Below the pieces are notes generated by a model, which was given only the letters and a program-made list of their open reading frames with translations, did no database searches and was not told where the DNA came from. This document shows, piece after piece, positions 11,644 to 21,700 of a stretch of DNA of 64,000 nucleotides; the first letter of the stretch is position 1, and each line of letters starts with the position of its first letter. The position numbers were made by a program, and so were the translations under genes. The DNA is from Branchinecta lynchi (Eukaryota; Arthropoda; Branchiopoda; Anostraca; Branchinectidae), in assembly GCA_023053575.1 (NCBI GenBank), contig JAKZAP010000015.1:12458142-12522141 (forward strand), written 5' to 3'.

Positions 11644-14600
11644 TTATGTCTTTGCTAAGAAAAAGGACTTCGCCCGTGACTTGAAAGCAGATAAGCTCGG
11701 CGCAACCCTTATCTCTTCAGGTAGTAAATTCCACACCCCCGGTGCAAAGTGTTTAATAATAAAAGAAGCTCTCGTTGTTTTTCGGTGGGCACTCGCTAAC
11801 TGTCGGGCATTTCGAGTAAGGTACTCGTGGAACTCCTGATTCTGCGAAAATAAATTCTGAAAAGATGAATTTAACTGATTATTAAAATACTTGTAAGTGA
11901 ATACTGCAACTTGGTAGTCTCTTATTGTAGAGACATCCATTATTTTATTAGATTTTAAAAGTTCAATATCGCTAAGATCCTTCGGGAGGTCATGCGACAT
12001 GATTGTACGGATAGCACGGTTTTGCAGTTTTTGAACTTTCTTGTAGCAAGAAACAAAATTGCTGGCCCATACTGAGCAACCATAAATCAAATAAGAATGA
12101 AAAATAGCAAAATATATCATTCTTAGAATTTTAGATGATGCAGTGTTTTTGACTCTCCTTATTACTCCAAGTGACCGGGAAAGTTTAGACGATAAGACAT
12201 CAGCATGCCCTTTCCACGACAAATTCTCATCTAGTAGAAATCCAAGGTATTTAGTCGATTGCACTCTCTTAATCGCTGAAATGCCCGTCGAGATCTGGCC
12301 GGGGCTTGGTTGGGAAGAAGTTCTTGAGAATATCATGTAGTTTGTTTTTAGAAAATTCAGGGTTAACAGATGACAATTAGTAAAATTAGTAAATTCGATT
12401 AGTGCTATTTTTAGTTTTTCGTATAGATCAGGTATAGAAGGAGCAGACAAAAAAAGAAGACTGTCATCAGCAAATAAAATAATCCCAGCTTCAGACAAGA
12501 AGTATTTAACCGCTTCAATAAAAATAATAAAAAGTAGTGGCCCCAGAATCGATCCCTGTGGCACTCCGCAATGAATTGCGCACAGCTCCGATGTGCTATT
12601 ACCATTTACTACGACTTGTTTTCTACCGGATAGGTACGACCGAAACCACTCTAGTGTTTTGCCCCTTATTCCAATCGACTGGAGAGAATTTAAAAGTTCA
12701 TTGTGGTCAACAGTATCGAATGCTTTTTTTAGGTCCAAAAATATAGCAGCTGGAATCAATCCATTTTCAAAAGCTTCGTTAATCCAGTCTACAAGTTTAA
12801 TCATAGCTAGGTCCGTCGACAGACCCTTACGGAACCCAAATTGAGTGTCCAGCAGTATTTTATTATCTTCAATGTGTTTCGAAAGTTGAGCATGTACTAT
12901 TTTTTCATAAACTTTAGAAAAAAAAGGAAGAATAGAAATGGGGCGTTTGTTACTCGCTTCATCTTTTTTACCAGATTTATGCAAAGGAATTACCCGCGCC
13001 AGCTTTAGATTCTCCGGGAAAATACCTTTATCAAGAGATGCATTTACTAAATGGACAAGTATAGGAATTAGGGACTGTTTCGCTGATTTTACAATTTTTA
13101 AACTTATTCCATCAAGACCACAAGAATTCGATTTCATTTTGTTGATGATTGTATTGATTTGATCAGTAGAACATGCCGAAAAATTAAATTCAGACATAGG
13201 TGTTCTATCTGTCTGCAGTGGGACTGGGTTTGCTTTCAGACGCGCTTCATCACACAGCCGTTTCCCTTCTGAAGAAAAATAATTACAAAGATAATCGGCG
13301 ATTTTCTTGGGATCATCAAGTCTGCCGGCATCAGTATTTAGCGTTTTAATTTCCTCAGAAGCTGGACGTTTACCAAGAAGACTATGTATACTCTTCCAAA
13401 CTTTCTTCATGTTCCCATTACAAGAAACAAATTGATCTTCATAATATTTAATACGAGCTCTTCTTCGTATTGAATTTAACTGATTTCGATACCTTTTATA
13501 ACGTGTATGGTTTTCAGCAGAAGGTTCATTTATATACAAACGAAACAGTTTATTTTTATTTGTTACTGACAATACAAGTCCAGGGGTCATCCAAGGTTTC
13601 CTTGGATATTTTCTGTTTCTTTTTTTACCAGTCTGAAGAGGGCAAGCTAAATCCATTGCATTCGTGACAATTTCAGAAAAAATATTATATGCTTCATTTG
13701 GGCATTCTTCATTTATTACTGCAGAAAAATCTTGCTCATCCATAATCTTACTAAACTTTTTCAGATTTACATCATTGATTAGTCGATAAGATTGGTTCGT
13801 ATTTATCATGAACCGTTCCTTATTACTCAGTCTTATTTTAGCTAACAAGAAAAAATGATCAGATCCATCCGTAACAATCACATCAGCGAAAGACCTTTCA
13901 AAAAATTCGCCATCACAAAATATATTGTCAATTAGTGTCGCTGATTTATTTGTTATTCGAGTTGGAACAGTAACTAACGGGTAATTATCCGAAGAAATCA
14001 TTAAATTTACAAAATCATAACTATCATTTTTGTTGAAAAGGTTTATGTTGAAATCTCCCATTATGATTTTATTTTTATTTTCAGAGTTAACTCGCTCCAT
14101 TAAATTCCCAAATTCCTCAAGAAAATCTTTATCTTCATAAGAAGGGACTTTATAAACTAAACCAAGAATCAGGTTTTTTCCACGAGTATTCTTGATCTCA
14201 ATAAAATTTGTTTCGAGCCTACCCTCAAGCCACAAAGAAAGATCCTCTCTAACCCAATAAGAAATATCATCTTTAATCAGCAAAGCTAGGCCACCTCTTT
14301 CCATGGAAGATCTTTCGCGACGTTCCAATTTATATCCTGGAAAAGAAAAATCCCAAGGCAGCGATTTAAAAGATACAAATGTCTCGCACAAACCGATTAT
14401 CGATGGTACGCGAATACCTGATGATAGAATATCACACAATGACGAATATGCAGTTCGCAATCCTTGACAATTCCACAGCCCAAAAAAAATTTCATTAGAA
14501 AAAGTATTCGACCATTCATGTGAATTCTCATGTCCAATAGTGATGTATTTGCTCGGACGAGTGTGACCAGTTACCAGGTCGCAAATACAGTCATCGTCGC

Positions 14601-14679
14601 ACGCAATAGATATTCCAAGCGCTTCATCCGGTGAAAAAGGATTGTTTTCAAGTTCATTCAATCGCAAGTCGTCTGACAT
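11644..14679 (-). CDS. LINE ORF2: AP endonuclease and reverse transcriptase
   Basis: An intact 1011-residue ORF starts with ATG at 14679. The N-terminal half is an endonuclease/exonuclease/phosphatase domain: WNCQGL at about 69-74, LCET near 98-101, GDFNIN at 208-213, LIDNIF near 249-254 and SDH at 273-275. The reverse transcriptase occupies roughly residues 540-800, with PISILPFFSKVYE near 578, DLKKAFDTVDH, GVPQGSILGPLLF and the catalytic FADD near 731-735. The order and length fit an ORF2 of the Jockey/CR1/L2 group. It nicks target DNA and primes reverse transcription of its own RNA. No internal stop or frameshift is seen, so the copy is probably young. The likely partner ORF1 lies upstream at 16378-17418, separated by a possible insertion. 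Confidence 0.92.
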   Translation of the reverse strand: MSDDLRLNELENNPFSPDEALGISIACDDDCICDLVTGHTRPSKYITIGHENSHEWSNTFSNEIFFGLWNCQGLRTAYSSLCDILSSGIRVPSIIGLCETFVSFKSLPWDFSFPGYKLERRERSSMERGGLALLIKDDISYWVREDLSLWLEGRLETNFIEIKNTRGKNLILGLVYKVPSYEDKDFLEEFGNLMERVNSENKNKIIMGDFNINLFNKNDSYDFVNLMISSDNYPLVTVPTRITNKSATLIDNIFCDGEFFERSFADVIVTDGSDHFFLLAKIRLSNKERFMINTNQSYRLINDVNLKKFSKIMDEQDFSAVINEECPNEAYNIFSEIVTNAMDLACPLQTGKKRNRKYPRKPWMTPGLVLSVTNKNKLFRLYINEPSAENHTRYKRYRNQLNSIRRRARIKYYEDQFVSCNGNMKKVWKSIHSLLGKRPASEEIKTLNTDAGRLDDPKKIADYLCNYFSSEGKRLCDEARLKANPVPLQTDRTPMSEFNFSACSTDQINTIINKMKSNSCGLDGISLKIVKSAKQSLIPILVHLVNASLDKGIFPENLKLARVIPLHKSGKKDEASNKRPISILPFFSKVYEKIVHAQLSKHIEDNKILLDTQFGFRKGLSTDLAMIKLVDWINEAFENGLIPAAIFLDLKKAFDTVDHNELLNSLQSIGIRGKTLEWFRSYLSGRKQVVVNGNSTSELCAIHCGVPQGSILGPLLFIIFIEAVKYFLSEAGIILFADDSLLFLSAPSIPDLYEKLKIALIEFTNFTNCHLLTLNFLKTNYMIFSRTSSQPSPGQISTGISAIKRVQSTKYLGFLLDENLSWKGHADVLSSKLSRSLGVIRRVKNTASSKILRMIYFAIFHSYLIYGCSVWASNFVSCYKKVQKLQNRAIRTIMSHDLPKDLSDIELLKSNKIMDVSTIRDYQVAVFTYKYFNNQLNSSFQNLFSQNQEFHEYLTRNARQLASAHRKTTRASFIIKHFAPGVWNLLPEEIRVAPSLSAFKSRAKSFFLAKT

Positions 14680-14879
14680 ACCGATTGTGGTGAATAACTG
14701 ACTCTAGATTATGCAAATTATAGGGAAAGGGAAAAACAGAACGGAAAAGGGGAAAGTGAACTAGAGATACATAACAGCAAAAAATAATTACATACACTGA
14801 CAAAATGCATGACATGGCCTAACTACTGTCAAGAACAAATAACGAGTAAGAACAATGGTCTCTCGTCCATCCACCGACT

Positions 14880-16300
14880 ATAAATGTTCCGTCAACAATG
14901 AGCGGAGGTGGAGCCATTTCTTTGTCGCTCGTGTATACTCGTTGGTCTCCGACTCTCCGCCGTTACACACTTGACGAAGAAAACAACGTAGCCACTAGCG
15001 AGGCGGATGTTCTGGCCTGTTCACACGGGAAGGAAACAGCGTTGATTTTGTTTGAGTAGACGCTGGCGTCTGATTAGTGAATATTAGTGACGCGAAAAAC
15101 AAAAAGCGAACTTGACGATGGTCATTCATAATCGCCTTTGTTATACCATGACAATCAATATGAAGATTGAAATCCCTTGTGACATTCCTTTTTATGTCTC
15201 TCGGGAGAACCATACAATGCAAACCGGGATTTGAAGCACACTCACTGAAGTCATGACCCATTGAGTTTCAACATCTGTAGTATTCAGTTTGTCAGACGAG
15301 TGTAAACTAGAAGTAACGTAATTAAGGCTTTCGAGGATTACTGAAATTACCGAAATGGTAGAATAGCATGGAATAGTCAAAATAATACCAGTAGGTGAGT
15401 GCATATTTTGTGTTTTTTCTTCTTTTTTTCCGAAATGTATAATTGTATACATTTCGATTTAGTGAGTTAGATTTCAGTTCAGTAGTTAATCGAAAGACGA
15501 AAGTTCACGTCAACTTGGTCTATCTCCTTTGTCTTTTAGTTCACTACTTACAAATAATTCGATGTCTACGGTGTATTTTCCCATCAAATAAAGTCTTAGG
15601 TTTTCGTACTGAGACATTGCCACATGGGTTCTAGCTTGGTTCTAGTTTGTCTAGGACCCACATAGAAGTCCTAGTTTTTTTTTAAATTTAATTAAAAAAT
15701 TGTTTCTGGTTAGTTTGTCAGAGTAGAAGCCTATTCCATCTGCGTAATATTTGTTCATTTCCACTGAGCCTATTAAACCTGAAACACGGCCTTTTTTTTT
15801 TTTTAAAGAATCTGCCTGTTTTCATCTGATATTCTCAGATGAGAGCAAATACTTGGAATGAAATTTATCTCTTCTTGTTCTGGATATTGACACCACTTAA
15901 TTGAGTTGACCCAGAAAAGATACAATTTACGTTACCATATATCTTACGTTACCTGTATACGGCCTTTGGGTTTTTCAACACAGATATATATACAGTTTGT
16001 CGTACTTTTAACTAAATTTGACGCATCTGTAAAATCTACTTTGCATCAAATGGCAGTTTCTGTATATTTTGATATATTCTTAATTGCTTCGGAATTTTCT
16101 TGTCAACCCCCGAAAGCTTGTCTGAATCAATGAGCCGGCAACCGCTGTTTCAGCGCCCGCCCAGCCCAGTGTGAACAGGCTTATCACTGCTGCGCTGCCT
16201 CCATTCGATTTTTCTTCCTCAGTGGTTTACTGCGTTACACCTTCTCTGTAGAGGTAACGACTTTTGATGTCCCGGGTGAGATCCACCTCCGCTCATTTGC
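14880..16300. mobile_element. possible TIR element inserted between LINE ORF1 and ORF2
   Basis: AATGAGCGGAGGTGGA near 14897 returns in reverse complement near 16290. About 120 bp further in, CCTGTTCACAC near 15018 returns as GTGTGAACAGG near 16168. The inverted blocks are diverged. Removing the interval would bring ORF1 and ORF2 to a normal spacing of roughly 280 bp. Inside I see no transposase. A CTTTTAGTTCACTACTTAC block near 15530 resembles the tail of the SINE-like repeats at 42.7 and 63.5 kb. Target duplications were not found. Confidence 0.35.
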
Positions 16301-16377
16301 GTCGGGAGTCGACTCGTCTCAGCTTGGGTGTGTGACAGAGATAGGGAGACAGCAGTTCTTGCTCTTATTTGTTCTTG

Positions 16378-17418
16378 CTACTGTTGTAACCGAGTTAGAT
16401 CGTCTGGTGTTTTGACGTGCAGTTTGCCACTCGCGGTCTTCACCATGATTTTTCCCGAGATTGTCCACGCGTTCCGGGGACCTACTTTGTCTCTAGCTAA
16501 GTCGAACAGGTTTTTCCTTTTTGCCGTTAGATATTCAGATACAAAAACTCCAGTGTTGGCAAGTTTTTTCTTGCTTAGATACACTTCCGAAGCACTTTCT
16601 TTCGTAGCGAACTTCACTAGAACCGGAGCTGTAGTTTTGGAGACGTCCCGGTTCTTCAATCGGTCACATGACACAGGGTTAATGCTAGGCAGTCCAAGAT
16701 TTTTCTGGATGATTCCTGTGACAGTATTTTGCAGGCCTTGCGGGGATTCCGAAATACCGTGGAATACAAGGGTATCCAAACGTCTCTCCTGCTCTAAGTC
16801 CTCATTTCTTCTCTCCAGTGTCGTTATACGATTCTCTAAGCCCAGGATCTGTGCCCGCAGGCCAGTAATAAGCTTCTCAATGGTTTGAAATTTGCTAGTA
16901 TATTCCAGGGTGATAGCATCATGAATGTCACTTACTATTGTCTCGATACATTTAGTCAGTTGAAGACCCGACTGATCACCTATTTTACCACATTGTTCTG
17001 TCACTTTTCTCTGTATGTCGGCTTTGAGGGTAGTCTTTAGTATTTCAACTTCAGCCTGAGTCGATATCAGCGACCCTAATAGGGACGTAAGAGACGATGG
17101 TTGTGGTTCAGCATCAGATCCAGAAGCATTGGTGTCTGGTGTTGTAGTGTCTTTGTAAACATCCGGAAAAGTAGCTAGTTCGAGGAATGCTCCATCCACT
17201 CCTTTCTCCTTTTTCTTTTTCGCTTCAGCCAAGTTTGGCTCAAACGACTCCAGCTGGGATTCCTTTACTACAAATTCCTCATGTGAACCGTAGCAGAATA
17301 CACGGTATGATGGTGGTCCTCTCTTGGAACCCGTGATGAGGCATATCACTCTTCCAGGCCATAGCGGATATCCGCTAAACTTGCAGAAGACTAGTTCATT
17401 TAGAGCGAATTTCGTCAT
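16378..17418 (-). CDS. LINE ORF1 with N-terminal PWWP domain
   Basis: The 346-codon ORF starts at the first ATG, 17418. Residues about 5-75 read as a PWWP domain: ELVFCKFSGYPLWPGRV, with PLWPG at 18-22 in the position of the name-giving motif, then YRVFCYGSHEE. PWWP domains bind chromatin, commonly methylated H3K36 nucleosomes. A lysine-rich linker follows (65-73). A coiled coil (about 175-213, ending LERRNEDLEQERR) leads into a C-terminal domain opening LDTLVFHGISESPQG, like the RRM-type part of LINE ORF1 proteins. It lies upstream of ORF2 on the same strand. Inference: an ORF1 RNA-binding protein with a chromatin reader. It may instead be an ORF1 from a different LINE copy. Confidence 0.75.
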   Translation of the reverse strand: MTKFALNELVFCKFSGYPLWPGRVICLITGSKRGPPSYRVFCYGSHEEFVVKESQLESFEPNLAEAKKKKEKGVDGAFLELATFPDVYKDTTTPDTNASGSDAEPQPSSLTSLLGSLISTQAEVEILKTTLKADIQRKVTEQCGKIGDQSGLQLTKCIETIVSDIHDAITLEYTSKFQTIEKLITGLRAQILGLENRITTLERRNEDLEQERRLDTLVFHGISESPQGLQNTVTGIIQKNLGLPSINPVSCDRLKNRDVSKTTAPVLVKFATKESASEVYLSKKKLANTGVFVSEYLTAKRKNLFDLARDKVGPRNAWTISGKIMVKTASGKLHVKTPDDLTRLQQ

Positions 17419-17451
17419 TTCAAAAACCTCGCTACACTTTCTCACGTCCAA

Positions 17452-18095
17452 CGCGGTACAGCAAAATATCCAAGTCCATGATCTATCACTGTAACTTAGA
17501 GTGTTTTACGCTTCTACAAGTTACCCTTATACAAATAGTAACTATTAGTTACTATTTCCGTTCCAATCTCACCAAAAGTTACTACGCTGACCGTTCCAAC
17601 CTTCTCGAAATAGTAACTATTTGCTTACCACACTCGGGAGCGCAGTAACTACGGATCTCTGTAACGGGATTATGGATAAAAATACCACGTGACGCGAGGA
17701 AATGAAAACGGATGGAACGATTAGTTAGGTAGAGCAAAACAGTAAATCTAGGTAAGACGGTTTGATCCTGTAATAAAATCCTTAAATAATAAATCTCCCC
17801 AAATTAAATATCGAACGAAAGTGAGCAGCGTTAACTAACACACAACTAAACCAATTAGAATAAAGGACAAAACGCAAATTAAGAACTACTAAATCTTTGC
17901 GCTTTCTTTAAGAAATGGCTATAGCCGGGAGCAGCACTTTGGTTTGTTTCTTCATTGTCGTTAAATGCTGAAGTGGCCAACCCGTCGTGGTTTTCAAAAT
18001 GTTATATTCCAAGAACAATTTTTGTCTAAACTGTTGACGCAGTCAGTAATCTCATAGGCCTAGCTATCCCTCAGAGATGAAAACAAAATCTATAG
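17452..18095. other. unassigned, possibly LINE 5' region
   Basis: Contains short inverted words around ATAGTAACTATTAGTTAC (about 17535-17555 and again near 17610). The 5' UTR of the LINE may extend here, but its end is not defined. Confidence 0.3.
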
Positions 18096-18097
18096 CC

Positions 18098-18240
18098 GGG
18101 GACGTTTTGCCATGGGGACGTTTCGATTGGGGACGTTTCCCCACGGTAACATTTTGTCGTGGGGACGTTTTGCCAACGGACATTTTGTCATGAGGACGTT
18201 TTGTCACGGAGACATTTCGTCGGGGACGTTTTGCCGACAA
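18098..18240 (+). repeat. GGGGACGTTTTGCCAC minisatellite, copy 2
   Basis: About nine diverged copies of the same 15-16-bp word as at 7456-7590, in the same orientation. Confidence 0.8.
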
Positions 18241-18249
18241 CTCCCACAG

Positions 18250-18748
18250 AACTATCGTTATTATTTATTTATCTTTCACCAGCACTTGTGGCGCAAGAAC
18301 AAAGAAATGAGGTTCAGAGGATTTCGACGTCTCTGGAGATATACTCGTGTCACCGATTATCAGGAAAACAGTTATGAAACCGTCCCTTGCTTACTCAAAA
18401 GGCACCTCATAGGACTTACGAAGGTCTTCGAAAGGTGTAAATTGCCGTCGGTCAGTCGAGCGAGATCCAGATAATGCAAGGTCAAAGCTTTTGCCTTGTT
18501 GTTTTTGTTATGACGATGGAGTATACCGGCTATGAAGGGCCATCTTCCCCCACTAAAGAGAGGTGTTGAACTCTGGGTGTAACCAGAGTAGATTGCTTAA
18601 GACTGGATCTAGGGTCGCAAGTGAGAGTGACTTTAGACATCGTAGACCTGTAAATCCGTCCGTGGCCAAGGTAACTGCGTAAGATGGTTTAAAACCAGAC
18701 AGTATAATAAAAAAACTGTATTTAAGTAGATCACACCTGATTTATGAT
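18250..18748. other. 3' flank of the GTPase gene
   Basis: No additional coding sequence is supported. On the minus strand, TTTATT near 18258 gives an AATAAA-type signal about 490 bp downstream of the GTPase stop. A closer standard signal is not obvious. Confidence 0.3.
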
Positions 18749-21700
18749 TTATGTTTCATACCGGACTTTGAACTCTAACTTTATATTTGTCACAGCCGAC
18801 AGATCCAAATCCCTGTTGCTCACTAGGTTCAGTGTCTGATAGTTAGCGGGTAACTCAATTTCAAAGTAGGATCCGAGGGGGTAGTTCACCAGTTCTATGG
18901 CTTTGTAGATCGTCTGAGGTGACCTCTTCCAGACCGGTCCTGGTAGATGATATGTGCTTTCGAATACTACGGGTGAGAGGATGTGGTCCCCACTGAAATC
19001 AAACAGCATTTTACCAAGATGTCGAACTAGGATGGTGATGGGTTCTTCCATTGCTGATACGCCAGGCAGCGTGGCTATGACTGTATCAATCCACAGTTGA
19101 TATTTGTCACTGATGAGTATCGGGAATATCGCGCGTCTGGTGCTCCGTAACGAAGCAAATTCGGCTGGGTAGTCAATGTCGTCCAGTGTGACCTCAAAGA
19201 TTCCTTCTTGCAGACCATTCCATCTTCCAAGTTCGCTGTTGAGGATATCCATTGCTGCCTGGTAGGTTTTCATGGACGACCATGGATACACAGGTGGTAT
19301 TCTTTCTAGAAAGTTGTTGTCTTGTCGGAGGTGGCTAACGGTATTGATCAAGTCATTGATACCTTGACAAATCTCAAAGCCGTTGTAATTTACTGAGATG
19401 ACGGAATCACTTACAATTTCGTCGAGAGCATCGTGAGCTACTACACTGTTGCTCTTGACTTTCTTTGATATGCTCAGCATTGCGTCTTTTCGTCGCTGAA
19501 TTCCGTCTATGACAAGCTCTATCCTGGAAGCCTCCTGTGATGTGTCCATGAGTTTTTCAGCTAGCTCAACTTTCCGCTCAATCCGACTTATTAGCTTTTC
19601 AATTTGGGGTAAGTTTTCAACGCCAGTGGCACTGGAAAAGTCTAGTAGGGTCGCTTTCAACTCTGCCACGACTTGTCGAATCTTGTGTCGTTTGGATCGT
19701 ACGTCACCATCTTTGCCAACTGGGGAAAGTGGGATAAAATTCTTAATTATATCACCAATCTTAACTCCGAGCTCAATCTGTTCTCCAATCCCAGTGTCCT
19801 TGACCGTTTCAACGAAGGAACTGATTGTCGTGGTAATCGAGGCCCCCTTGTCAAAAGCCGACTGCAAAGCGTCAAAATACCGTTCAAAGACTAGAACTAT
19901 GTCCGTCGGGGCTTCATTTTCCCTCCTTGCTGTCAGCTTGCTCACATCATCGACGGCCCCTTCAACAACACTTTTTAAGACTTGAAGCTCGTTGGTCATC
20001 CTTTTATAGGAAGATTTCAGTGCATCTAAATCTTGAGATTTGGCAGCTACGAAGAGCTCTTTTCCTGAGCTAAAAAGCCCCGCCATGCCGGTGACAGCTC
20101 CAGGATAACTATCGATGAAAGCAGAAGCGATGTTGATAACCGCAAACACCTTAGGAAAAATGTCAGCAACACTTCTCTTGACCCTCTTCTGAGCCACTTC
20201 TACTTCTATCATATCCTTGTTCAGGCTTCCTTGAGGTTCGGCTAGTAGCTTTTCATGCAGGCGGTCGACCAAGTGCTGAAAATCACCAGCGGTGAAAGTA
20301 GACAAATCGGAATCAATCCGGCGCAGCCTGCTCTCATACGCCTTGGCATCTTCTTGCAACCCCGCTTGTTGGCTTTTATAGGCGTTGGCAAACTGTTCTG
20401 CAAGACTAGCGTCTGCCGTGACCAACGATTCCAAGCCAATAGAGGACTGCTGCGATGCATAGAACCCTCTGAGTTTTGCCAGGGAGGATTTTTGCGTCGA
20501 AAAAAGGCGAAGAAGATTTTCCGCGTGTGCTAGAAGTTCTACGACTGAGCGTTCCCCAGAGTATAGCTTTTCTGTCCTCTGAAGCTGGAACTGACGCATT
20601 TCCTGAAAAATTGTTGACAGAGGGCTTCTTTTACCAGTGTGAATGAAATGAATGGAAATTTGTTGAAGATTAGTAGAACCGGTCTGTCCTTGCGGTCCGG
20701 TATCCCCTTTTGGTCCATCTTGCTCCCTGCCACTGAACTTTTCCCCAGTAGTAAGGGCACTGTCGGTCATCCGCTCTCCATGATGTTCGTGCCAATTCCA
20801 TACTCGCGTATACATAGCTTCAAGGATTCTATTATCTCCCCCTTGCCCTCCTGGTCCTCCCTCACCACCACTCCCGCCAGGTCCTCCTTGTCCACCGCTG
20901 GCCGAGAAGCTGAAGAGTTGCCTATACGCAGGGTCACTATCGACTACTAGGGATCCAGGGGCGCCACCGCTACCTCCAGGGAAACCTGACGTCCCAGAGC
21001 CACCTTTTCCTCCTTGCTGCGATCCCGCTGAGGAATGAAGATAGTGCTGTGTGTAGGTCCATGTCCTATGGCAGACATAGCTTTCCTTTTGCCATCTCCT
21101 CCACCCCTTCTTTCTTCGCGTGCACGACCCTTCCGTGTATCCTGTCTGAGCCAAGTTATGTCGGGGATAGCTGTCGTAGTGTCCTTTGTCGTACAGATGG
21201 CCTGGAAAAGCCGCTGATGTTCCTTTGGGTCCTTGTCCACCGGGGGATCCATTGCCACCTTCTCCACCATCCCCACCGTCAGCTTTCACTTCAAGCTTCC
21301 CGCCAGTCACAGCTTCGTGTACCTTTATGGTCACTGAACTACCAGGTGCCCCATGGATTCCAGGACCGCCAGATTTTGGTTGCTTTTCTGGTTTAAGGAG
21401 GTTGATTGTAGAGCCTTTATCATGGATAGTCAATCTATCAGTCTCGAGGCTAAGATGACGAATTCTGGTTGTTACGTGGCCATAAATGGATGCTCGGAAG
21501 CATACGATGATAACCTCGCTGATATGATCTGGCACCGAGGCAAGTATACCGGGGACGTCGCAGATCTGATGGAAGATTCTTAGGCGCTTTCCACTGTGGA
21601 TTTCTTTCTCTACGTCAGCGAAGAAATCGAACTGAGTTTCGAAAGGTGTCAGTTTTCGTTGGTACTTCAGTCGATTTTCTGCTCTTTTTGAAGCACGGAC

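Noticed and set aside
16328..16888. A 186-residue plus-strand open frame
   Set aside because: It is the antisense of the LINE ORF1, which has recognisable domains on the other strand.
19509..21458. Several plus-strand frames opposite the GTPase
   Set aside because: Antisense shadows of the glycine-rich and helical parts of the minus-strand gene.
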